DNA of 6,086 nucleotides from Candidatus Iainarchaeum sp. (GTDB lineage: Archaea > Iainarchaeota > Iainarchaeia > Iainarchaeales > JAAZKV01): the NCBI GenBank assembly GCA_028691435.1, contig JAQUZG010000035.1:1-6086 (forward strand). The letters run 5' to 3'. The position numbers and the translations under genes were made by a program. The notes under the pieces are model-generated. The model was not told where the DNA came from, ran no database searches, and saw only the letters and a list, made by a program, of their open reading frames with translations. Below, piece by piece: positions 1-5,582 of this stretch (its first letter is position 1; every line of letters begins with the position of its first letter).

Positions 1-1130
1 AAATCCTTATTTCTAATTTTTTCAGGTAAATAGTGTGTAGCAACAAATTCTAAACTTCTGTTTGCTAAAGCTTGTTGTTCAATTCTGATTTTTTCAGTTA
101 TTGCTTTTTTTAATTGTGCTTGCCACTCTTTAGAACTAAACCAAGGATAAGCCATCATTTCTTTTGCTCTTTTTACGTCCCCGTCTTTCATTTTTTCAGT
201 TACACTTTGAAGTTTGTATGTCGTTACATCATCAAGTGTCATTCCAATATATTTTGCTTCAGGTACTGACATGAATTCAGAGTGTGCAGCTAAAGCCATT
301 GAACCTTGTTTAATTACTGAATAAATATACCATCCATAAGGGTCACCATCTGTGAAAACGTAAGTAGGTAAATCAAGTTCTTTATGAATTCTATGAATTA
401 ATCTTCTTGCTCCTCTTGCTGCTTGTCCACCAGTTCCAATTAATAAACATTTATTATCTTTTGGAAATCCTTCTTCAATAAGTCTTTCAAACATTGCTTC
501 AGTTTCTGCTACAAGCAAATATTCTGCATCACTTTCAACAATTTCAATTTCTTCTGGTTCAAGTCTAGACATGATACTCCATCCGCCACGACCAAGTTTT
601 GCAGCATTAAATTTATCGTTGTTATGCATTTTATCTTTTAATGTAATATTTCCATATAATGTTCCTTTTGGATTAGCATGTAAATTTAATTTTTCTCTAA
701 TTGTATTTACACTATGTTCCAAATCAACAATAATTGGATCACTTTCATCTTGACCTTCAAAAGTGTTTTCTTTTGTTCCTTCAATAGTGTGTTTTAATTC
801 ATAATAAATTTCACGAATAGAAGCAGTTTTATTGTGAGATAAATAGTCGTTTGCTTTTGACATAATTAAAGTTGTTTGCATGAATTTTCTTGCATGTGCA
901 ACATTTAAAAAATTTCTAGTAATTGTTTTTTCTCCAAGTCCCAAAAATCCTTTTCCTTCATCCCATTCAACATTACTTTTTCCTCTTTGCATTGTAGTGA
1001 AACTAGGGTCTTGATTATTTTTTATTTCTTTAACCATTGATTCAGCAGTATTTTTTATTCTTCTTACGATTTCTTTTGGTGTATCTTCTTCTTTTTGTTT
1101 TATTGCTTCCATTGGTTTTTTCATGGCCAT
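1..1130 (-). CDS. top6A: DNA topoisomerase VI subunit A (Spo11-like), C-terminus cut by window edge
   Basis: This is the DNA-cleaving subunit of type IIB topoisomerase VI, which relaxes and decatenates DNA as an A2B2 tetramer with Top6B. It shows 376 full codons and is open at the left edge. The last visible residues (YLPEKIRNKD) resemble the usual family end, so probably only a few residues are missing. The winged-helix (CAP-like) domain covers about residues 70-160 and carries the REIYY motif at 106-110; Tyr110 is the likely catalytic residue by alignment with Spo11. The TOPRIM domain follows, with Glu209 in LLVAETEA and the acidic pair Asp261/Asp263 in TDGDPYG as metal ligands. The N-terminal 37 residues are rich in Lys and Glu. 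The start ATG at 1130 lies one base after the top6B stop and has a GGTGA site six bases upstream, which favours Met1 over Met3. Translational coupling with top6B is likely. Confidence 0.97.
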   Translation of the reverse strand, partial: MAMKKPMEAIKQKEEDTPKEIVRRIKNTAESMVKEIKNNQDPSFTTMQRGKSNVEWDEGKGFLGLGEKTITRNFLNVAHARKFMQTTLIMSKANDYLSHNKTASIREIYYELKHTIEGTKENTFEGQDESDPIIVDLEHSVNTIREKLNLHANPKGTLYGNITLKDKMHNNDKFNAAKLGRGGWSIMSRLEPEEIEIVESDAEYLLVAETEAMFERLIEEGFPKDNKCLLIGTGGQAARGARRLIHRIHKELDLPTYVFTDGDPYGWYIYSVIKQGSMALAAHSEFMSVPEAKYIGMTLDDVTTYKLQSVTEKMKDGDVKRAKEMMAYPWFSSKEWQAQLKKAITEKIRIEQQALANRSLEFVATHYLPEKIRNKD

Positions 1131-1131
1131 T

Positions 1132-2799
1132 TTATTTCACCTTTTTCTTTTTTGTTTCAACAAAAGAACTTTTGTCATCATTTTTCATTTGTTCTTCAAG
1201 TTTTTCCATTTCTTCTTTATCTTTTGCTTCATCTAATTGCAATTTTTCAAGAACTAATTTTTGCATTTGTTCTTTCAATTTTGATTCATCAGTTTTTGTC
1301 ATTTCAGTTAATGCTTTAGTAATTTCTGGAATATATTTGTAAAACATTTTTCTTTTCATTTGGTTTTCTTCATCTTTTTTCTTGTGTGATATGTATATTC
1401 CTGCTCTTCTTCCAGTATTCATCAAAGCAAGTCTAACTTCTTCAAGTACTTCTTCTTCGTCAGCTACACTTTGTTTTCCAGCCCCAGTGTAAGGAATATG
1501 TACTGAAATAAAATTAATAAAAACTGTCATTGGAGAATTTTCTGCATCTTTTATTCCATATCTTTTCCAATCAATTCCTTGTACAGCATGTGTTAATGCA
1601 CAGTTTCCAGCATCAAAAGGTAATGGTACTCTGTTTGCAAATCTCATAATCTCAAATTTTTTTGTTCCATCAGTAAGTACTCTTCCCGCTTCTCCACCAT
1701 AAGCAATTGCAATTTCTACTTGGAATGGAAATCCTCCAGAATAAACAGCAGGTTTTCTAGTTAAAACAGTTAAAAATTCAGGTTTAACAATACTGTATAG
1801 AGAATTTTTTATTTGATCTTCTCCAATTGGTCTAAGTGCATCAGTTGAAGGGGCAATAAAATCTATTGATTTGAATGCCTTTGCAATTTCTTCTGCTTCT
1901 TCCCAAGTAATTTTTGCTGGGTCTTTGTTTAGGTCAAAATTAACTTTTTTTCTTATTTCTTCAAGTGATTTTGCTCCAGTTCTATCAAAATCATTTATTA
2001 TATATCCTGAAATTGTTCTAGCTTTTGTTATTTTTGCCATATTTAATATTTCATCTGCACTTACTCCTTTTGGATGAGGCTTAACTTCTTGTGATGCTTC
2101 AGGTAATTTAGTACTTGTTCTTTTAAATGTGATTTTTTGTCCAGAAGGATCTCTTAATGTAATTTGGCAATGTGGGTTAGCAACAGCTGTTCTTTTTAAA
2201 TATTCAAGTGGTCCTTGTTCTGAATCTCTATAAATTACTTCTTTAAATTTTGCTTGAACAGCAGTCCCTTGGAATTGTTTTTCCAGTTCTTTAAAATTAG
2301 TAATTTTTGGAGAATTTGATTTTGGATCAATCATTATTTCAAGTGAAATTGGTTTTTTTCCTTTTTGACCAGTAATTATTTTTGAAGACTTTCCTGTTGT
2401 CATTTGACTTAACATAGTACATCCAGAACATCCAATTCCTTGTTGTCCTCTTGATTGGATTAGTCTATGAAATTTTGTTCCTGCAAGTAATTTTCCAAAT
2501 GCTTTTCCAACATTTTCTTGACTTATTCCAGGACCATTATCTGTAACAGTAACTTCATAATATTCTTTTCCAAGTTCATCAATTTTAACATCAATATCTG
2601 GTAAAATTCCAGTTTCTTCACAAGCATCTAAAGAATTAGTCACATATTCGTGAACAACCATAGTTAATGTTCTAACAGGACCATAAAAACCAAGCATTTG
2701 TTTATTTTTTTTAAAAAATTCGGCAACTGAGTGTTCTTTGAACTCTTTATTCAATTTTTCTGCTTCTTTTATTTCATTTTCTATTATTTTGTCAACCAT
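1132..2799 (-). CDS. top6B: DNA topoisomerase VI subunit B (GHKL ATPase)
   Basis: This 555-residue ATPase subunit dimerises on ATP binding and drives strand passage by Top6A. The GHKL domain (about 30-230) shows the N box HEYVTNSLD with Glu51, Asn55 and Asp58, the DNGPG loop at 87-91, and the ATP-lid motif RGQQGIG at 117-123. A helix-two-turn-helix region covers about 230-310. The transducer domain (about 310-480) carries TGAGKQS, with Lys442 as the probable switch lysine contacting ATP. The C-terminal part (about 475-555) is helical and very rich in Lys and Glu, ending in KKKKVK; there is no long extra Ig-like domain as in Methanosarcina. The length is near the family norm. One oddity is the CSGC tetrapeptide at 124-127 in the lid. 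The ATG has a GGTGAG site four bases upstream and a strong TATA box, so this gene appears to open a two-gene unit with top6A. Confidence 0.98.
   Translation of the reverse strand: MVDKIIENEIKEAEKLNKEFKEHSVAEFFKKNKQMLGFYGPVRTLTMVVHEYVTNSLDACEETGILPDIDVKIDELGKEYYEVTVTDNGPGISQENVGKAFGKLLAGTKFHRLIQSRGQQGIGCSGCTMLSQMTTGKSSKIITGQKGKKPISLEIMIDPKSNSPKITNFKELEKQFQGTAVQAKFKEVIYRDSEQGPLEYLKRTAVANPHCQITLRDPSGQKITFKRTSTKLPEASQEVKPHPKGVSADEILNMAKITKARTISGYIINDFDRTGAKSLEEIRKKVNFDLNKDPAKITWEEAEEIAKAFKSIDFIAPSTDALRPIGEDQIKNSLYSIVKPEFLTVLTRKPAVYSGGFPFQVEIAIAYGGEAGRVLTDGTKKFEIMRFANRVPLPFDAGNCALTHAVQGIDWKRYGIKDAENSPMTVFINFISVHIPYTGAGKQSVADEEEVLEEVRLALMNTGRRAGIYISHKKKDEENQMKRKMFYKYIPEITKALTEMTKTDESKLKEQMQKLVLEKLQLDEAKDKEEMEKLEEQMKNDDKSSFVETKKKKVK
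1137..1141 (-). promoter_or_regulatory. Shine-Dalgarno site for top6A
   Basis: GGTGA lies six bases (AATAAA) before the ATG at 1130 and sits inside the last codons of top6B. It matches the usual archaeal anti-SD (AUCACC), although the 16S gene is not in this window. It supports Met1 over Met3 and gives a physical basis for coupled translation of B and A. Confidence 0.8.
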
Positions 2800-2803
2800 T
2801 AAC

Positions 2804-2808
2804 TCACC
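2804..2808 (-). promoter_or_regulatory. Shine-Dalgarno site for top6B
   Basis: GGTGA lies four bases before the ATG at 2799. With the TATA box upstream, the predicted mRNA would have a leader of roughly 14 bases that just includes this site. Confidence 0.7.
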
Positions 2809-2835
2809 AATTATAAAAATAGAATAGCGATAAGG

Positions 2836-2848
2836 TATATAAACCTTT
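2836..2848 (-). promoter_or_regulatory. BRE/TATA promoter of the top6B-top6A unit
   Basis: On the minus strand this reads AAAGGTTTATATA, close to the archaeal BRE-plus-TATA consensus, with TTTATATA at 2843-2836. The expected transcription start about 26 bases downstream of the box centre falls near 2813, just upstream of the GGTGA site and ATG. It is the clearest promoter in the window and argues that top6B-top6A can be transcribed independently of the translation operon. Confidence 0.75.
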
Positions 2849-2852
2849 ATTA

Positions 2853-2880
2853 TGATTTTTAAAAAAATAATAAAAAATCA
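2853..2880 (-). terminator. T-rich element with short inverted repeat after the KH gene
   Basis: On the minus strand, downstream of the KH stop codon, there are runs of six T (2877-2872) and seven T (2867-2861). They fall within a perfect 8-base inverted repeat, TGATTTTT (2853-2860 on the plus strand) with AAAAATCA (2873-2880). Archaeal transcription commonly ends at oligo-T tracts, and this sits just before the top6B promoter, so it is a plausible end for the translation operon. The stem is almost all A-T, so the hairpin itself carries little weight. Confidence 0.4.
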
Positions 2881-2895
2881 CAAATAATTTATTAT

Positions 2896-3414
2896 TTATA
2901 ATTCAAATCGTGAATTGTCTTTTGTTTCTAAATAATGTTGCATTGTTTCGTGTTTTGCGCCTTTAAGTAGCATTTCAACAGCTTTCATTGCTGCTTCAAG
3001 ATCACCAACTCGTGAAATAATCGCAACTGTTTTTCCTTGGACACTAACAAAAGAATTTGTTTTTCTTTCAATTTCGTTTCTAGCAAAACCTTCTCTTCCA
3101 ATTACTCTTCCTCTTTTTGCTTGTTGAGCAGAACTATTTTTTCCAACATAATCTTTTATTGAAATAATTTTTAATAAATAATCATTTTCAAATAACTTTA
3201 ATGCTTTTTCTGGACTAAACCCTCTACCTATTGCTTTTATTACGTCACAGACTTTGTAAAAATTTTCACCTTCTCCATCAACTGTAATATCTCCAGTTTG
3301 AGAATCAACTTCAATAAACACATTTCCTTTTTTCATTAATTGTCTTTTAACTTTTCCATTAGGTCCAATCAATACACCTATTCTATCTTCTGGAATTTTT
3401 ATATCTTCAATCAT
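2896..3414 (-). CDS. KH-domain RNA-binding protein, archaeal Dim2/Pno1 homologue
   Basis: This 172-residue protein has two KH domains. KH1 covers about 1-65 with the GPNG loop at 17-20, and KH2 about 80-155 with the GREG loop at 106-109. The linker RGFSPEKAL (64-72) is typical of the family. Eukaryotic Dim2/Pno1 binds the 3' end of small-subunit pre-rRNA and works with Nob1. A Pyrococcus homologue has been reported to bind the 16S 3' end and aIF2-alpha. A role in late 30S maturation is therefore expected but inferred here. The C-terminal segment GAKHETMQHYLE departs from the GSPHxxVYxFLE-like ending I recall for relatives. The ATG has a GTGAT site four bases upstream. The gene follows rio1 after 61 bases, in line with a joint role on the small subunit. 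Confidence 0.93.
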   Translation of the reverse strand: MIEDIKIPEDRIGVLIGPNGKVKRQLMKKGNVFIEVDSQTGDITVDGEGENFYKVCDVIKAIGRGFSPEKALKLFENDYLLKIISIKDYVGKNSSAQQAKRGRVIGREGFARNEIERKTNSFVSVQGKTVAIISRVGDLEAAMKAVEMLLKGAKHETMQHYLETKDNSRFEL

Positions 3415-3447
3415 TTAAATCACTAAATATAATTTATTATGTTCATT

Positions 3448-3460
3448 TAATATATTTTTT
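3448..3460 (-). promoter_or_regulatory. Possible internal promoter before the KH gene
   Basis: The 61-base rio1-KH gap holds AAAAAATATATTA on the minus strand, a TATA-like box centred near 3452. Transcription would start near 3427 and give a leader of about 13 bases that includes the GTGAT site. Any AT-rich gap will hold TATA-like strings, so this is tentative. The gap is clearly longer than the other operon gaps. Confidence 0.3.
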
Positions 3461-3475
3461 CTTAAATCTGATTTC

Positions 3476-4261
3476 CTATTTTTTAATTAATTTTTTTGTT
3501 TTTATTTTCTCTTTGTTTTTTTCTTGTATGTCCTTATACATTTTATCATAATCTGTTTTCACACCATGTTTACTAAACCACTTTGCTAAATTTGTAACAT
3601 CTCTATCAAAAAATTCTTTTGCATTTGGGTGTAATGTTGAAACAGTTTGCCCAACATCAATGACAACTAATTCTTCATTATTGTTTAAAATATTATATTC
3701 GCTTAAATCACTATGGACTAATTTTCTTTTTACCATTTTTGCTAAATAGTCACAAATTAAATCATATTTTTCTTCCATATCTGCAAATGGTTTGTCTTTT
3801 GCTTTTCTTGCTGCTTCTCCATTTGTTCCAATAAATTCCATAATTAAACAATTTCTTTTAAATGCAATTGGTAATGGCACTCTTATTCTTGCTTTTGTTA
3901 ATTCTTCTAAATTTTTATATTCTTTTCTTGTCCAAGCACTTACTATTCCAAGTTTATCTTTTCGCACATCTTTAAATCTTTCATCACCAGTAATATATTC
4001 CATCATGTGCTTAAAATCAGAAGTTTCAATTTTATAAATTTTTAATGCATAAAAATTATTTCCAGATTTACATCTAAATACATTTCCTTCTTTTCCAGTA
4101 GCTATACAAAATTCAATTTCATCAATAACTTTTTTTCTTGAAAATTCAACAATTATATCCATTGTTGCTTTATCAAAAACATCATTAAAGATTTTTCTTA
4201 CTTCTCTAGTCTTTAAGATTTTTTCATCTTTTAAGTCTTTAAAATAATCTTGTTTATCCAT
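3476..4261 (-). CDS. rio1: RIO-type serine/threonine protein kinase, Rio1 family
   Basis: This is an atypical kinase/ATPase of 261 residues; in eukaryotes Rio1 drives a late cytoplasmic step of small-subunit maturation. The N-terminal helical part (1-48) is followed by the P-loop IATGKEGNVF (53-62), Lys74 in ALKIYK, and the flexible-loop region TSDFKHMMEYITGDERF (80-96). Next come the catalytic loop LVHSDLSEYNIL (181-192) with Asp185 and Asn190, and the metal-binding IDVGQTV (201-207) with Asp202. HSDLSEYNIL and DVGQ mark it as Rio1 rather than Rio2. The P-loop differs from the common STGKEANVY by Ser to Ala and Ala to Gly. The C-terminal tail (about 240-261) is Lys-rich. The gene starts 28 bases after aIF1A with only a weak TGAT site four bases before the ATG, and it ends in TAG. 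Its place between aIF1A and the KH protein fits work on 30S. Confidence 0.97.
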   Translation of the reverse strand: MDKQDYFKDLKDEKILKTREVRKIFNDVFDKATMDIIVEFSRKKVIDEIEFCIATGKEGNVFRCKSGNNFYALKIYKIETSDFKHMMEYITGDERFKDVRKDKLGIVSAWTRKEYKNLEELTKARIRVPLPIAFKRNCLIMEFIGTNGEAARKAKDKPFADMEEKYDLICDYLAKMVKRKLVHSDLSEYNILNNNEELVVIDVGQTVSTLHPNAKEFFDRDVTNLAKWFSKHGVKTDYDKMYKDIQEKNKEKIKTKKLIKK

Positions 4262-4289
4262 AAAAATCAGTTAATGAAATTAAAAATAA

Positions 4290-4667
4290 TTAAATTGGAA
4301 ATTTGTTTAAAAAATTTCTTCTTTTAAGCCAAGAAACTTGATTTCCAAGGTATCTCCAAACAACATCGCCTTTAGATGGTTGAAAATCCCAAAGTTTTAT
4401 TATTACAATATCATTTTCTCTTAGCCAAACTTTTTTTTGTAATTTTCCAGGAATTCTAACTTGTCTTTCTGTTCCATCCATACACAAAACTTTTACTTGG
4501 TTACTTCCCATTAATTGCATTACCATTGCTAATTGTTCTAAATCTTTTTCTCTAGGTAATCTCATTCTTTCAAAACTTTCCTCATTAACAAAATCAGGAC
4601 TAGGATTTGCTTGATTTGTTTTTTTTATCATTGTATTTTTTCTTTTTTGACTATTAAAGTTTGCCAT
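4290..4667 (-). CDS. Translation initiation factor aIF1A
   Basis: This is the archaeal homologue of eIF1A/IF1, which binds the A site of the small subunit and helps select the start codon. The S1-like OB fold begins with RMRLPRE at 34-40 and runs to about residue 115, with CMDGTERQVRIPGK (62-75), KKVWLRENDIV (78-88) and KLWDFQ (91-96). VSWLKRRNFL (111-120) follows at the C-terminal end. At 125 residues it is longer than the roughly 100-residue proteins I recall, because about 33 basic and Asn-rich residues precede the core. Met13 would give a shorter form, but a GGTGA site six bases before the ATG at 4667 favours Met1. The gene starts 19 bases after the DUF424 stop and ends 28 bases before rio1, so it is internal to the operon. 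Confidence 0.96.
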   Translation of the reverse strand: MANFNSQKRKNTMIKKTNQANPSPDFVNEESFERMRLPREKDLEQLAMVMQLMGSNQVKVLCMDGTERQVRIPGKLQKKVWLRENDIVIIKLWDFQPSKGDVVWRYLGNQVSWLKRRNFLNKFPI

Positions 4668-4673
4668 TTTATT

Positions 4674-4678
4674 TCACC
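4674..4678 (-). promoter_or_regulatory. Shine-Dalgarno site for aIF1A
   Basis: GGTGA lies six bases before the ATG at 4667 and decides for Met1 rather than Met13. The surrounding 20 bases (4663-4682) are identical to those at the top6A start (1126-1145). Confidence 0.8.
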
Positions 4679-4686
4679 TTTTAAAT

Positions 4687-4980
4687 TCACATTCTATATA
4701 CTTGCGCATGTGGAACATTGTTAATCATAATTATACTTTTTTCACTTATTAATCCTTCTTCTTTTGCAATATTTACGCATTTTTCACCAAACAAGTTTAT
4801 ACTATCACTTTCATTCATTAAATTAATAAGTTGATTTTTATCTAATTCTTGACCATTATAAAATTTTTCAGAAATAGTTATTTCTAATTTTTCATTTTCA
4901 AATTTTTTTCCAATATATTCTTTATCACAAACTGCAAGAAGAACCCTGTTATCAATTTCGTGTTTTTTACCAACTATCAA
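4687..4980 (-). CDS. DUF424 domain-containing protein, TTG start
   Basis: This 97-residue protein matches the archaeal DUF424 family, whose function is not established. Family hallmarks, as I recall them, are in order: LLAVCDKEYIGKKF (14-27), FYNG (40-43), INLFGEKCV (61-69) and the C-terminal VPHAQV (89-94). No signal peptide or membrane segment is visible; it is a small cytoplasmic alpha/beta-type protein. The start is TTG at 4980: an in-frame TAA lies directly upstream and a GGTGA site stands five bases before it. The sequence from this start has the normal distance to the AVCD motif. It begins 11 bases after the aIF2-beta stop and ends (TGA) 19 bases before aIF1A. Sitting between two initiation factors, it may serve translation or 30S biogenesis, but that is association only. 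Confidence 0.9.
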   Translation of the reverse strand: MIVGKKHEIDNRVLLAVCDKEYIGKKFENEKLEITISEKFYNGQELDKNQLINLMNESDSINLFGEKCVNIAKEEGLISEKSIIMINNVPHAQVYRM

Positions 4981-4985
4981 TTAAT

Positions 4986-4990
4986 TCACC
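4986..4990 (-). promoter_or_regulatory. Shine-Dalgarno site that selects the TTG start of DUF424
   Basis: GGTGA lies five bases before TTG (4980-4978). It overlaps a three-codon in-frame mini-ORF (ATG GTG AAT TAA, 4992-4981) whose ATG shares its A with the aIF2-beta stop. The TAA rules out the ATG as the DUF424 start. Confidence 0.75.
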
Positions 4991-4991
4991 A

Positions 4992-5402
4992 TTAAATATT
5001 CTTTACTGGAGCTATTGCACCACATGCTTCACATTTCATTACTTTTGCACCATTTTCAGTTAAAATTTTTGTGTCTGGTTTACCACAACTAGCACACAAA
5101 ACAAAATCTTTAAAATAATTTTCAATTATTTTATTTAATTGAATTGCACCAAGTTTTCCATTAATAATTATTTGATTACCATTTTTTGTAATTGGTAATC
5201 CAGTTTCTTTCATTAAATATTTCATAAAATGTTTTTCATCTCTTCGCATATCTTTTATTAATCCTGATATTCCTTTCATTATTGTTTTTTTACCTTGAAT
5301 CATTGATTCTGCAACAGGTATAACAAATCTTTCATGATTAAGTGCTTCTTTTGGAATTAATAAATAAGCTCTATCTAACATTTCTTCATAATTCATTTTC
5401 AT
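4992..5402 (-). CDS. Translation initiation factor aIF2 subunit beta
   Basis: This is the beta subunit of archaeal IF2, the GTP-dependent complex that delivers initiator Met-tRNA to the small subunit. The 136 residues match the usual archaeal length. An N-terminal helix (3-15) of the kind that binds the gamma subunit is followed by the central alpha/beta domain (about 24-100), with RFVIPVAES (25-33), GKKTIMKG (37-44) and HFMKYLMKETGLP (58-70). The C-terminal zinc ribbon has two CxxC pairs, Cys103/Cys106 and Cys124/Cys127, around the PDT motif, ending in CGAIAPV. The usual LGT of KyLlkELGT is replaced by TGL. The ATG at 5402 has a GTGAT site four bases upstream, favouring Met1 over Met3. It is the first gene of the minus-strand operon. 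Confidence 0.97.
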   Translation of the reverse strand: MKMNYEEMLDRAYLLIPKEALNHERFVIPVAESMIQGKKTIMKGISGLIKDMRRDEKHFMKYLMKETGLPITKNGNQIIINGKLGAIQLNKIIENYFKDFVLCASCGKPDTKILTENGAKVMKCEACGAIAPVKNI

Positions 5403-5427
5403 TTAAATCACTATTTTATACTTCTAA

Positions 5428-5458
5428 CTATATACTTTGTAATTAGTTAAATTTATAA
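5428..5458 (-). promoter_or_regulatory. Candidate promoter boxes for the aIF2-beta operon
   Basis: There are two candidates on the minus strand. ACAAAGTATATAG (5440-5428) looks more like a BRE/TATA pair, but would start transcription near 5406 and lose part of the GTGAT site. ATTATAAATTT (centred near 5453) would start near 5427 and give a leader of about 25 bases that contains the site. Which one is used cannot be decided from sequence. Confidence 0.4.
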
Positions 5459-5550
5459 TGATGATTTATTCGTAAGAATTTAAATAAATTTAATTTTTTT
5501 TAGTTAATTTATTAGTTTTAACTTTTTTATTCAAATTTTTGCAAAACACA

Positions 5551-5565
5551 AGTATTTTATATCTT
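5551..5565 (+). promoter_or_regulatory. TATA box for a leaderless VTT-family gene
   Basis: AGTATTTTATATCTT contains TTTTATAT, centred near 5559. That is about 24 bases before the A of the ATG at 5583, the spacing expected when transcription begins at the start codon. No GGTGA-like site precedes the ATG, so a leaderless mRNA is likely. Confidence 0.5.
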
Positions 5566-5582
5566 TAATTTGTATTTTTTGT

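Larger units (their letters stand above)
5403..5582. other. AT-rich divergent intergenic region
   Basis: This 180-base gap separates aIF2-beta from the plus-strand VTT gene. It holds TATA-like boxes for both directions, T8 at 5494-5501 on the plus strand, and three direct copies of TTAGTT (5443, 5500 and 5512). I see no RNA gene, coding frame, or convincing stem with G-C content. Confidence 0.7.

Noticed and set aside
571..753. Plus-strand open frame of 60 residues
   Set aside because: It lies fully antisense to the Top6A TOPRIM-proximal region, with no SD site, promoter or family resemblance.
1037..1342. Plus-strand open frame of 101 residues, very hydrophobic and Phe/Ser-rich
   Set aside because: It is antisense to the Lys/Glu-rich end of Top6B and start of Top6A. 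AAA/GAA codons read backwards give TTT/TTC, which explains the false membrane-like composition.
1871..2077. Plus-strand open frame of 68 residues
   Set aside because: It is antisense to the Top6B helix-two-turn-helix and transducer region; composition is a mirror of the real gene.
3792..4037. Plus-strand open frame of 81 residues
   Set aside because: It is antisense to the Rio1 kinase core, with no signals of its own.
4990..4992. ATG as an alternative start for DUF424
   Set aside because: An in-frame TAA stop lies three codons later, directly before the TTG, so it cannot be the start of the protein as sequenced.
5478..5501. Small inverted repeat TTAAAT-AA-ATTTAA followed by eight T on the plus strand, resembling a terminator
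   Set aside because: The stem is entirely A-T, and there is no plus-strand gene upstream for it to terminate; such palindromes are expected by chance in this gap.
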